The position numbers and the translations under genes were made by a program. A stretch of DNA of 64,000 nt from Sanguibacter inulinus (GTDB lineage Bacteria; Actinomycetota; Actinomycetes; Actinomycetales; Cellulomonadaceae): the NCBI RefSeq assembly GCF_013415325.1, contig NZ_JACBYE010000004.1, positions 62,001-126,000 on the forward strand, read 5' to 3'. Each line of letters opens with the position of its first letter. Position 1 is the stretch's first letter. Shown piece by piece: positions 45,401 to 54,700 of this stretch. The notes beneath the pieces are model-generated. The model did not search any database, had not been told where the DNA came from, and saw only the letters and a list, made by a program, of their open reading frames with translations.

Positions 45401-45853
45401 ATGCCACGCATACTCATCACAGGCATGTCCGGAGCGGGCAAGTCGACCCTCCTGGCCGAGCTGGCCAGGCGAGGCCACGTCACCGTCGACACCGACCACG
45501 ACGGGTGGACGGACGGCTCAGGAGGCCCCTGGGACGAAGCCAGGATGGCCGCCCTGCTCGCCGCACGCGCTGATGTCGTCGTCTCAGGCACCGTCGAGAA
45601 CCAGGGGCGCTTCTACGACCGGTTCGAGCACGTGGTGCTGCTCTCGGCCCCGGTGGACGTCCTCGTAGAGCGTGTCTCGCGACGCTCCGACAACCCCTAC
45701 GGATCGTCGGCGGCTGAGCAGGACGAGATCCGCCGGTACACGGCCGAGGTCGAGCCGCTGCTCCGCCAGACAGCTCACGTCGAGCTCGACGGCCGCAGGC
45801 CTGTCGACGACCTGGCTGACGCCGTCGAGTTGCTCGACAGCTCCTCCCGCTGA
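45401..45853 (+). CDS. P-loop small-molecule kinase-like protein
   Basis: 150-residue AAA-type nucleotide kinase fold. Walker A GMSGAGKST at residues 8-16, DTDHDGW as the substrate-side motif, VVVSGTVENQGRF in the Walker B region and a lid helix with RVSRRSDNPYG. It resembles shikimate kinase or APH-like kinases in shape, but no specific substrate is indicated. TAGGTT (45389-45394) ends 6 nt before the ATG. Confidence 0.8.
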   Translation: MPRILITGMSGAGKSTLLAELARRGHVTVDTDHDGWTDGSGGPWDEARMAALLAARADVVVSGTVENQGRFYDRFEHVVLLSAPVDVLVERVSRRSDNPYGSSAAEQDEIRRYTAEVEPLLRQTAHVELDGRRPVDDLADAVELLDSSSR

Positions 45854-45939
45854 TCAGCCGCGTCACGGTCGAGCCTCCTGACGGGCGCGCTGCCCGGAGG
45901 CATCTGGGCGACCGCGCGGGACCGCTCAGGTCCACCTGC

Positions 45940-47385
45940 TCAGTGCAGCTCGGGGAAGCAGGCCCGGGCAAGATGACCCAGGTTCTTGGCCGCACCGTTC
46001 GAGGTCCGGTCCGGGGCGGGAGACGTGACCATCGGTGCCGGAGCGTCCTGCAAGATCCGCCGGGCCCCCGGTGTCTTGTCCAGGGAGTGCGCGAAGAACC
46101 ACCACCGACCGTCGTAGCGCGGCTGCACCTCGGGCCGCTCTGCCGGGCTCGGGAAGGCGGAGGAGAGACCCACGAGGAACTCGACCCGCGCGTACGGGCG
46201 ACCGCCCAGCTCCTCGACAGCCCACACGTAGAGCGTGACCCACGCGTCGGGAGCGACCCGCATGGCCCACACGTCTCCGGCAGCGGCCGGGCCGGACCCC
46301 ACCGATCGAGGCACCGACGTCGTCGCCGGCCGGGACAGCGCGCGCTCGCGGGCACGGCCCGCGGCTGCGACGGTCGCACCGCGAGCGGGGACCGGCGTCG
46401 GGTGCGGGCTGTCGAGGTCGACGTCCGTGGACAGGGTCTCAGGCGGCAGCAGCCCCTCGAAGACCTCGCGGAGGACGTGGTCCCGCAGCCCGTCGGAAGA
46501 GCTCCACCACGCGAGGGGCGCCTGCACCTCGACCCGGACGCTCGGACGTTCGTCTCGTTCCGAGTAGTCGGACCAGCGTTCGGCAAGCCCCGGTCGTGAC
46601 GCGGTCGCCACGACGCCGACGAGCGCGAGCTCTTCGAGGACCGAGCCGACGGCGTAGGGCGCGACCGTGTCGAGGAGATGCGCCTGCTTGAGTGCCGCGC
46701 GTGCCTTCGACTGGCTGGTGCCCTGCGGCAGCGTCCGCAGGACCGTGAGGATCGCGCGGAAGGTCCAGAGGTCGTGCTCGGTCGGCACAGGCCGCTCGTG
46801 ACCCTCGAGCTCGCTCAGCGCGAGGACGTGGCCGACGACGTCACCGTCGATCGGTGCACCGTCGAGATGGCGCATCGACCAGGCGTCGGTCACCGCGACG
46901 TTCGTCGTCCCCTGCGTCCCGCACACCCGGCACGGCGACGTGCTCGGGGCCGCCGCAGAGATGGGGTCCGGCGCGGGTGACCGGCCGTCGACATCGTGCG
47001 CGCCACCAGCCGCGTCGACGCCGTACGGCGTGAAGGGGTGGTCGGGGAGCCGACTCGCGAGCAGGGTCCCGGTGAGCGCGGGGCGCCACGACCATGGCGC
47101 CGACCAGAGGCCCGCGACCCAGACCGAGGCTGCCTCAGCCACCGACCACTGCGTGCCCAGACGTCGAAGCTCCGCGACGGCCTCGTCGTGCCCGAGGGTG
47201 CGGACGGCGTCGTGCGGACGCCCGGCTGCAGCGAGGATCTCCGCATCTGCTCGGCTCGCGTCGGTGACACGGGGGAGCGAGAGCTGGAGCGACTCGTCGT
47301 ACGAGCGCGCTGCGGCGACCCGGCGGTAGCGCGCGAGCAGGTCGACGAGCGTCGATCGGTCGGTGGTGGTGTCTTCGGTGGTCAC
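45940..47385 (-). CDS. Conserved hypothetical protein, 481 residues
   Basis: Function not recognised. The N-terminal ~120 residues are helical. Residues 150-170 contain a single CxxC (CRVCGTQG), which could bind zinc with distal ligands. The central part has a winged-helix-like run (FRAILTVLRTLPQGTSQSKARAALKQAHLL) and the last ~110 residues are a beta-rich module with paired Trp (RWWFFAHSLDKTPGA). It could be a regulator or nucleic-acid-related protein. GTG 47385 is supported by TACGAT (47392-47397, minus strand) 6 nt upstream. Confidence 0.6.
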   Translation of the reverse strand: MTTEDTTTDRSTLVDLLARYRRVAAARSYDESLQLSLPRVTDASRADAEILAAAGRPHDAVRTLGHDEAVAELRRLGTQWSVAEAASVWVAGLWSAPWSWRPALTGTLLASRLPDHPFTPYGVDAAGGAHDVDGRSPAPDPISAAAPSTSPCRVCGTQGTTNVAVTDAWSMRHLDGAPIDGDVVGHVLALSELEGHERPVPTEHDLWTFRAILTVLRTLPQGTSQSKARAALKQAHLLDTVAPYAVGSVLEELALVGVVATASRPGLAERWSDYSERDERPSVRVEVQAPLAWWSSSDGLRDHVLREVFEGLLPPETLSTDVDLDSPHPTPVPARGATVAAAGRARERALSRPATTSVPRSVGSGPAAAGDVWAMRVAPDAWVTLYVWAVEELGGRPYARVEFLVGLSSAFPSPAERPEVQPRYDGRWWFFAHSLDKTPGARRILQDAPAPMVTSPAPDRTSNGAAKNLGHLARACFPELH

Positions 47386-47484
47386 GGCGTCATCGTAGGG
47401 CGGGCTCGTCTCGACGGACAGAGGCGATCGCGGACCTGTGGACAGCGCCTCCGCGGCATGCAGGTGGTGACCAGCCGACCAGTC

Positions 47485-48171
47485 TCAGGACGACGACGTG
47501 GTCGCGGCCGCCGTGGTCGCGACCATCACCGACGCCATGATCGCGGCCTGCACGGCGCTGATCGCCTTGCGGACGCTCTCTGCGGCCCAGCTGCCCTCGG
47601 AGACCTGCTTCGCGCGCTGCTTGAGCGCGCGCCGGTCCTGCCCGGGGAGCGCCTTGTGCAGCGAGTCTGTCGCGAGCAGCAGCGCCACGAGCGCGGCTGT
47701 CGGGGCGTCAGGATCCTGCTTCAGCACGAGCGTGGACCAGAGGCGCTGCCGGACGGTGTCTCCGGCGAGGGGGGAGGTGACGGGCCAGGCTGTGCTCGGG
47801 AAGATGCCCAGGACCTTCCGCTCGTGGCGCCGGACGATCCCTCGTGACTCGAGCGACGCGAAGACGGCCTCACGCAGGTTCTTCGACAGGCGGGAGACGA
47901 CGGTCTCGGGCTTGTGGGGCTTGTCGCGGGCGATGATCGACAGTGCGGTGTCGAGCACGGGATGACCGAGAGTCGGTCCAGGGATGATCACGACCCGACC
48001 GGCGTCGGGCGCTCCGCGCTCCGGGACGGTGACCCTCCCGGCGAGCGAGAGATCGAGCAGCACACCTCCGGCCAGACCGAGGGAGAGCGACGAGCTGTCG
48101 AGCCGCGGCTTGCCCGTCGCCCCGTCGAGCACCAGCAGCAGGAAGTCTTCCGTGATGGTCGTCATGGGCAT
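47485..48171 (-). CDS. GPP34-family protein
   Basis: 228 residues of the GPP34 (Golgi phosphoprotein 3) fold, common in actinobacteria and of unknown function there. Typical opening ITEDFLLLVLDGATGKPRLD, then LGLAGGVLLDLSLAGRV and VVSRLSKNLREAVFASLESRGIVRRHERKVLGIFP (partly shown). The C-terminus is Ala/Ser/Thr-rich with a weakly hydrophobic end (IMASVMVATTAAATTSSS). ATG 48171 or the internal ATG 48165 may be used; the latter is 8 nt after TAGGCT. Confidence 0.85.
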   Translation of the reverse strand: MPMTTITEDFLLLVLDGATGKPRLDSSSLSLGLAGGVLLDLSLAGRVTVPERGAPDAGRVVIIPGPTLGHPVLDTALSIIARDKPHKPETVVSRLSKNLREAVFASLESRGIVRRHERKVLGIFPSTAWPVTSPLAGDTVRQRLWSTLVLKQDPDAPTAALVALLLATDSLHKALPGQDRRALKQRAKQVSEGSWAAESVRKAISAVQAAIMASVMVATTAAATTSSS

Positions 48172-48267
48172 GGAGCCTAGCGGTGATGGATGGCTGAGGT
48201 CGGTCGGACGAAGCCGTCGCGTCGTGGTGTGGTCCTCGTGTCGGTGGCCCGCTCTACCGTCGCGGTC

Positions 48268-48852
48268 ATGGGACAGATCATCTTCGACACGGCCACCACC
48301 ATCAACGGCTGGATCGCCGACGAGCAGAACTCCTTGGCATGGTTGTTCGCCGTCGAGAACGGCGACACCCCGGACGCGGGCCTGTTCCCGGCAGACGCCG
48401 GCGTGCTCGTCGAGGGCTCCACCACCTACGAGTGGATCCTCGCTGAAGAGGACATCCTCGCCCACCCAGAGAAGTGGCGAGACTTCCACGGCGACAAGAC
48501 GACCTTCGTCTTCACCACCAGAGACCTGCCCGTCCCCGAGGGGGCAGACGTCAGGTTCGTCAGCGGGTCTGTCGCTGATGCTCTCCCGGCGATCCGCGAG
48601 GCTGCCGCCGACCGAGATATCTGGGTGGTGGGCGGAGGTGACCTCGCCGGCCAGTTCCTCGACATCGGGGAGCTAGACCAGATCTGCCTGTCAGTCGCAC
48701 CCGTCGCGCTCACCGGTGGCGCGCCGCTGTTCCCACGCCGCATCGAGTCCGACCGCCTGCACCTCGTCTCCGCGACGGCGGTCGGTCAGTTCGCACGGCT
48801 CGTGTACGAGGTGCGTCCCGCTGTAGCGACGGACGAGCATCATGCTCGGTGA
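48268..48852 (+). CDS. Dihydrofolate reductase-fold protein (RibD C-terminal type)
   Basis: 194-residue protein of the RibD_C/DHFR-like family, often annotated as dihydrofolate reductase family but of unknown substrate. Features: TATTINGWIADEQNSLAWL, GSTTYEWILAEEDIL, DIWVVGGGDLAGQFLDIGELDQICLSVAPVALTGGAPLFP (partly shown). TACCGT (48255-48260) lies 7 nt before ATG 48268; the longer frame upstream is therefore not used. The next gene starts inside its end (48842). Confidence 0.85.
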   Translation: MGQIIFDTATTINGWIADEQNSLAWLFAVENGDTPDAGLFPADAGVLVEGSTTYEWILAEEDILAHPEKWRDFHGDKTTFVFTTRDLPVPEGADVRFVSGSVADALPAIREAAADRDIWVVGGGDLAGQFLDIGELDQICLSVAPVALTGGAPLFPRRIESDRLHLVSATAVGQFARLVYEVRPAVATDEHHAR

Positions 48853-50050
48853 GCGCCTAGCGGTGCAGGAGGGGGGAGTTCTCATCTCGCCGAACTCAGA
48901 TGAGAGCGACGAGGGAGAACGTCTCCCATGGGCGACGAGTGAGTTGGAGGCCTGCCGGGAGAAATGGCCCGAAGGCCTCGCGGGCGTGGGGCGGGAGATC
49001 TCGGTGCTGCGAGTCGATAAAAGACGCAGACGGGATTCCGAGACTCGGCTAGGGCGGGCAGGCGTGAGGTTGGGAAACTGGCTGTTGGGTCTGACGCCTT
49101 TGATTGCGATCGTGCTCGTAATTCTCACCTTTCCCGACCCAAGGCTACTGCCATCGTACTTCAGTTCGTATGCCACGGCTTCAGCGATTCTCTTCTTTGT
49201 GACCGTCCTGGCGACTATGGTGCTTTTTGGTGACGTAGCCTTTGCTCGCACCACTGCGGTCCTTTGGCTAATCTCTGATATTCTTCGGTCAATCTTCGTT
49301 TACGGGTCCCGATTCGTTTCGATGATTTTTGCGCTGCTCGGACTGCTCTATGTGACGATCTGGGAGTCGGAGGGCATGCCGGAGGTTGGACTGACTGCGC
49401 TGCTCATGCTTCAAGGACTCGTTTCTGTCCTCGCGTATATCGGGTTGGCAATGGCCCCGCCCTTGCTTGGCCTAAGGCCGAAGGTGGCGCGAGTGTCAAG
49501 CATCCACTCGGCCTGCCTTTCTGCATACATGGCGATTTTTGTGTTCTTGGGTCTCGCGATCCTCGCGCTTGGGCGCGACGCAATTAGTGGAGCCGTTCCT
49601 CTTGCTTTGCTGTTTGCGGTTTCGACCTGGGTGCTTGTTCAGATATCAAGCGCTCGGAAAGAGATCGAAAATTCATCGGCCGAGGTGCTTGATGCAATGA
49701 CAGATCTTGAGGTCGTTTTCGGCAGGATTCGTCGGGAAGGCGCGCGCATGGAGTTCGATCCAGAGTTCCGCAGTGGGGTGCTCAAATTGCAGAGCGTGGG
49801 CCACAAGACGCTCTCTGGGTTGGCTCCCGGACATAAGGGGCGCCCCAGGGCTGATCATCCTTCGATGGTCGTCATGGATTATCTTGCCGTCCGAGTGGCG
49901 ACATCGGATTCGACGAGACGTGTTATGAACAGAGAGCTGTTCCTTGAGGAGAGAATGGGTGAGGCGACCGACCGGGAACTTCAGTACCTAATCGCCGATT
50001 TCGTTTCGGAACTCCGGGTGCAGGCGTTGTCGCCTGGATCCTTGGTGTAG
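48842..50050 (+). CDS. Lower-GC multi-spanning membrane protein, unknown function
   Basis: 402 residues with seven or so hydrophobic helices between about residues 85 and 270 (LTPLIAIVLVILTF, ASAILFFVTVLATMVLF, FVSMIFALLGLLYVTIW, AYMAIFVFLGLAILAL), flanked by hydrophilic N- and C-terminal domains. The C-terminal ~130 residues look cytoplasmic and helical (SSAEVLDAMTDLEVVFGRIRREGARME split). Base composition is clearly lower in GC than surrounding genes, with frequent A/T-ending codons, which suggests recent acquisition. The ATG at 48842 overlaps the preceding gene's end; a later start near 48968 cannot be excluded. No family was recognised. Confidence 0.6.
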   Translation: MLGERLAVQEGGVLISPNSDESDEGERLPWATSELEACREKWPEGLAGVGREISVLRVDKRRRRDSETRLGRAGVRLGNWLLGLTPLIAIVLVILTFPDPRLLPSYFSSYATASAILFFVTVLATMVLFGDVAFARTTAVLWLISDILRSIFVYGSRFVSMIFALLGLLYVTIWESEGMPEVGLTALLMLQGLVSVLAYIGLAMAPPLLGLRPKVARVSSIHSACLSAYMAIFVFLGLAILALGRDAISGAVPLALLFAVSTWVLVQISSARKEIENSSAEVLDAMTDLEVVFGRIRREGARMEFDPEFRSGVLKLQSVGHKTLSGLAPGHKGRPRADHPSMVVMDYLAVRVATSDSTRRVMNRELFLEERMGEATDRELQYLIADFVSELRVQALSPGSLV

Positions 50051-50137
50051 GACTGCTTGATTCAGAAGAGTCCGATCCGCTGACAGGGTGCTCTTCGCCA
50101 TGGGAATGCTGAACGATCCGCAGTTCCGAACCCAGGA

Positions 50138-50605
50138 CTAGATCATCCGCGGCGTCGTCCTCCCGTAGCCGTGCTCGCCGTCGATGCGACAGGGGAGGGT
50201 CGTGCGTCCCTCTGTGACCTCGCGCCAGAGCGACTCGACCCAGTCGGCCGCGGCGTCGACGACCACGTCGCGCACGTCGACGTCCGGGGTCCTCTGGAGA
50301 CACGGGAGCTCGGGGTCGGTGCTGGTCTCCGTCCAGGTGACCCCGAAGAGGTGGCGCCACGGGTCGACGGCCTTGTTGAGGACCCAGGCGTCGGGTCCGT
50401 CCAGCCGGAGCCGCACGTCGAAGGTGCCTTCGCCGTCGGGGTCCGGGAACACATCCACCCCGACCTCGCGGGCGGCTGCCGGCATCGCGTCGAGCACGTG
50501 CCGCATCTTCACGCGGACGTCGTCCGAGCGGGCGGCGAGCTCAATGCGGAGAGCACTGATGTACTCCGCGAGCGGGAGAGCGGCGGTCGCGAGCCCGTCG
50601 TCCAT
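50138..50605 (-). CDS. Hypothetical protein, 155 residues
   Basis: No recognised family. The N-terminal half is helical (ATAALPLAEYISALRIELA), followed by a strand-rich section (FDVRLRLDGPDAWVLNKAVDPW) and an acidic end (DVDVRDVVVDAAADWVESLWREVTEG). The codon use fits the GC-rich neighbours, unlike the adjacent membrane gene, so it probably belongs to the resident genome. No signal peptide or membrane segment. Confidence 0.5.
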   Translation of the reverse strand: MDDGLATAALPLAEYISALRIELAARSDDVRVKMRHVLDAMPAAAREVGVDVFPDPDGEGTFDVRLRLDGPDAWVLNKAVDPWRHLFGVTWTETSTDPELPCLQRTPDVDVRDVVVDAAADWVESLWREVTEGRTTLPCRIDGEHGYGRTTPRMI

Positions 50606-50627
50606 GCGGGAACGATATCGCCCACCT

Positions 50628-50648
50628 GTTGACTTACCCGGTTAAGTC
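50628..50648. promoter_or_regulatory. Operator/promoter site of the GH18 gene
   Basis: GTTGACT followed by tacc and CGGTTAAGTC; the inner ACTTAnCCGGnTAAGT is a near palindrome. TTGACT (50629-50634) also reads as a -35 element. Nearly the same 21-bp block precedes the GH92 gene (51745-51765), so one regulator probably controls both. Confidence 0.7.
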
Positions 50649-50707
50649 CGATTGCGTGGTGAGTGGTCGGCATACGGTCGACGACACACGCTCAACGGGG
50701 AGTATCG

Positions 50708-51640
50708 ATGTCATCATCACTGCACGAGAACAGTCCGCGACGACCGACGGTGGTCCTCGCCACGCTCACCGCGGCGGCGCTCGGCCTGACGGCCGCAGCG
50801 ATCGCGCCCGCCGCAGCCGCGAGCCCCACCGCGTCGGACCAGGCGTCGGAACCCGTCTCGATCGCCTATGTCGAGGTCAACAGCAACGACCTCGCGAACG
50901 TCGGCCGGTACGCGCTCGAGGACGGCTCGCCAGCCTTCGACGTCGCGATCATCTTCGCGGCGAACATCAACTTCGATGGCACGAATGCCTACCTCCACCT
51001 CAACGAGCAGGTGCAGGCGACGCTCGACGACGCCGCCACGCAGATCCGCCCGCTGCAGGAGAAGGGCATCAAGGTGACGCTCTCGCTGCTCGGCAACCAC
51101 CAGGCCGCTGGGTTCGCCAACTTCCCGTCGCAGGCGGCCGCGGAGGCCTTCGCCGACCAGGTGGCTGACGTCGTCGAGACCTACGGCCTCGACGGTGTCG
51201 ACATCGACGACGAGTGGGTCGCCTACGGCACGGGCAGCACACCGCCCGCCAACCCGGACTCCGCGGTCTGGCTCGTCGACGCGCTCGGCGAGAAGCTCCC
51301 GGACGACAGCCTCATCACGCTCTACGACATCGGAGAGACGGCCGAGACCCTGCAGCAGGCACCGGCTGCGACCCTCGACACTCTCGACTACATCTGGAAC
51401 CCGTACTACGGCCAGTTCAACCCGCCGCAGTTCCCCGCGGTCGACAGGTCGAGGCTCGGTGCCGCCGCGGTCGACCTCAACCAGACACCCGTGACCCTCG
51501 CGTCCGACCTCGCAGCCCGGACTGTCACCGAGGGCTTCGGTGTGTTCGTCAGCTACGACCTGCGTGCCGGCGACCACAGTGCCTACGTATCTGCGGTGAC
51601 GCGCGAGCTCTACGGGCAGGACACCACGTACACCGAGTGA
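50708..51640 (+). CDS. Secreted GH18 endo-beta-N-acetylglucosaminidase (Endo H-like)
   Basis: Predicted to cut the chitobiose core of N-linked glycans. 310 residues with a signal peptide (basic MSSSLHENSPRRP, hydrophobic TVVLATLTAAALGLTAAAIAPA, then AAA cleavage region). The GH18 signature is visible as DGVDIDDEW (~162-170), DxxDxDxE with Glu as acid. The compact size and the SIAYVEVNSNDLANVG opening resemble Endo H of Streptomyces plicatus rather than chitinases. ATG 50708 has GGGGAG upstream. Preceded by an operator that nearly matches the one at the downstream GH92 gene. Confidence 0.88.
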   Translation: MSSSLHENSPRRPTVVLATLTAAALGLTAAAIAPAAAASPTASDQASEPVSIAYVEVNSNDLANVGRYALEDGSPAFDVAIIFAANINFDGTNAYLHLNEQVQATLDDAATQIRPLQEKGIKVTLSLLGNHQAAGFANFPSQAAAEAFADQVADVVETYGLDGVDIDDEWVAYGTGSTPPANPDSAVWLVDALGEKLPDDSLITLYDIGETAETLQQAPAATLDTLDYIWNPYYGQFNPPQFPAVDRSRLGAAAVDLNQTPVTLASDLAARTVTEGFGVFVSYDLRAGDHSAYVSAVTRELYGQDTTYTE

Positions 51641-51744
51641 GGTAGCCCAGGTCTGCACGATCACACGACCGGACGCCCGCTCCTCCGTCCCAGACGGGAG
51701 AGCGGGCGTCTGCGCTCCAGTTGGCACGGACATGCTCTCGTGGC

Positions 51745-51782
51745 GTTGACTAATACGGTTAAGTCGACCAGCCTGATCCGGG
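51745..51782 (+). promoter_or_regulatory. Promoter and operator of the GH92 gene
   Basis: The 21-bp block GTTGACT-aata-CGGTTAAGTC (51745-51765) nearly matches that of the GH18 gene. TTGACT (51746-51751) and CAGCCT (51769-51774) are 17 bp apart and the second ends 7 nt before GTG 51782. So this reads as a promoter overlapped by the operator, driving a leaderless transcript. Confidence 0.7.
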
Positions 51783-54700
51783 TGAAGACACCGTCGCCGT
51801 CACTGTCCCGAGCCGTCCCCACCTTCGCGCCCGCTGCCACCGAAGAGCCTGACCCGAGCCGGTGCCTCCAGGTCGACATGCCGCCGGGTGGAGGTGAGAT
51901 CGAGCTCCTCGACCTCCCAGGAGAGCGAGGCGTCGCCATCCGGCCCGGTGACGCGCTCGTCTACGACGTGCTCCCTGTCGCCGGGAGCGGCGACCGCTAC
52001 GCCGCCACCGCTGTCGCCCTCGACCTGCGCCTCGACGACGGGACCAGGTTGTCCACCGGCACCCCGGCCCCTCGAGACCAGCACGGCACACCTCTCGACC
52101 CCGCCGCCCAGGCTGCCGACAAGCGCCTCTGGGTCGACCAGTGGAACCGTCGCACGGTCGACCTCGCGCCCTGGGTCGGGCGGCGCATCGACGCCGTGCT
52201 CGCCGTCGTCGGCGCCACCTCCGAGGCGACCACCGTCTTCGTCGGCGGCGTCCGCGTCCGTCAGGCACCGCAACGTCCTGACGACCTCCTCGGCTGGGTC
52301 GACACCCGCCGCGGCACGCACTCCTCCGACACCTTCTCCCGCGGGAACACAGCCCCGGTCGTCTCGATCCCGCACGGCGGCGTCTTCGGCCTGCCGATGA
52401 CCGATGCCTCGGCAGGGAACTGGCCGTACCGCCACCAGATGGCCGCCCCCACGATCCAGGCCTTCGCGACGAGCCACATCCCGAGCCCGTGGATCGGCGA
52501 CCGCGGCGTCTTCCAGCTCATGCCCAGCGCGTCGGCGACCCCGCCGACCGACCGGGACGCGCGGGCGCTCCGGTTCGAGCGCGACGACGAGCACGCCGGG
52601 CCCGACCGCTACGAGGTCGAGCTCGACGGTGTCTCCGTCGTCCTCACCGCGGCCCGGCACGCCATCGGGCTGCGCGCCCGCTCCCACGGCGACTCCCTCT
52701 CGCTCGTCGTCGACCACCTCGGCGAGGCCGCCGACGCCCGCTGGGTCGTCGAAGGCGGGGTGCTGCGACTCGACGTCCTGCTCCGCGACGGTGGGGACCG
52801 CCCCGACCACCACGTCCACGCGGTGATCCCCGACGTCGTGAGTCACACCCTCACCCATGCCGACGGTGAGCTGCGCGGGTCCGTGACCCTCGCGCAGACC
52901 GAGGCCGACGTGATCATCGGCGTCTCGACGATCGACGCCGACCAGGCACGGGTCAACGCGACGACGGCCGGGACCGTCGACGACATGCTCCGCGAGGCCG
53001 CGGCCGCGTGGCGCCGCGCGCTCTCGGCCGTCGAGGTGCACGATCCCGACCAGGTCTCGCCCGACGCCCTCCGCTCGCTCGCGGGGAGCCTCGGACGCGT
53101 GCTCACCTACCCCAACGCCTACGACGAACCCGGGCCCGAGGGGCCGCGCTACCGCAGCCCGGTCGACGGCGAGCTGCGCCCCGGGAGCTTCTCGGCGACG
53201 CACGGCTTCTGGGACACCTACCGCACCGCCTGGCCGCTGCTCGGGCTGCTCGCCCCGGACCGTGCCGGGGCGCTCGCCGACGGCTTCGTCCAGCACTTCA
53301 CGGACGCGGGATGGGTGGCCCGCTGGAGCGCGCCCGGTCCCGTCGACTGCATGACGGGCACGACGAGCGACACGGTCTTCGCCGGGCTCGCCGCCCAGGG
53401 TGTGCCGTTCCGCCTCGACGAGGCGTACCGCTCCGCGCTGCACCACGCCACCGTCCCGGCGTCAGACGCCCGGGTCGGCCGGAAGGGGCTGCGGCCCGGG
53501 ATCTTCCGCGGCTACGTCGACACGCGGGTCCACGAGGGCATGTCCTGGACCCTCGACAACGCGATCAACGACGCCTCGGCGGCGCGCCTGGCGCTCGCCC
53601 TGCTCGATCAGCCGGACGCGCAGCCCGGTCCGTCTGCTCTGTCCACCACCGCCGTGTCGACCAAGATCGCCGACGCCGACGCCTCCGCTCAGATCGACAG
53701 GCTGACCGCGGAGGCCGACTACCTCGCGCGCCGCGCCCTCGGCTACCGCTCCGTGTTCCACCGTGGTCTCGGCTTCTTCCTCGGGCGTGACGAGGACGGC
53801 AGGTGGCGTGTGGCCGAGGCGGACTTCGACCCGGCCGAGTGGGGCCACGACTACACCGAGACCAACGCCTGGGGGACCGCCTTCACGGCGCCGCACGACG
53901 GCGCCGGGCTCGCCGAGCTGCACGGGGGAGAGGTGGCGCTCGGCGCCGCCCTGGACGCCTTCTTCGCGACGCCGGAGACCGCCGACCCGGCCCTCGTCGG
54001 GTCCTACGGCTTCGTCATCCACGAGATGTCCGAGGCGCGCGACGTCCGGATGGGGATGCTCGGGCTGTCCAACCAGCCTGCGCACCACATCCCGCTCACG
54101 TACTGCTTCGCGGGCCGCCACGACGAGGCGCACCGGGTGGTCGTCGAGGCGCGCGACAGGTTGTTCGTCGGCTCCGAGATCGGGCAGGGCTACCCGGGGG
54201 ACGAGGACAACGGGGAGATGTCCGCGTGGTACCTCTTCGCGGTGCTCGGGCTCTACCCGCTGGTTCCGGGGACCGGGGAGATGGTGCTCACCCCGCCGCT
54301 GCTGCCGCGCGTCACGCTCCACCCGCAGGGGCGCGACCACCCCCTCGAGATCACCGCGGAGAACGCCGGGGCGCCGTACGTCCGCGAGGTCCGCGTCGAC
54401 GGGCAGGTCTGGGAGCGCGTCGCGGTGCCGGCGGACGTCCTCTCCTCCGCGCGGCACATCGCCTTCGTGCTGTCGGACGAGCCGACGGGCTGGGCTCGCG
54501 ACAGCCGACCCACGTCGATCAGCACCGAGCTGGGCCTCCGCGAGCCCCTGCGTGACTTGCTCGTCGTCGAGGCGGGAGGTGTCACCGACGACCGCGGTGA
54601 CACCGTCGTCGCCCTCGCTGCGGGTGAGCAGGTCGAGCTCGCGCTCACCGAGCCCGCGGTGGTCTCGCTCTACACGGTGACGCTCGCGGGGGAGCCCGCT

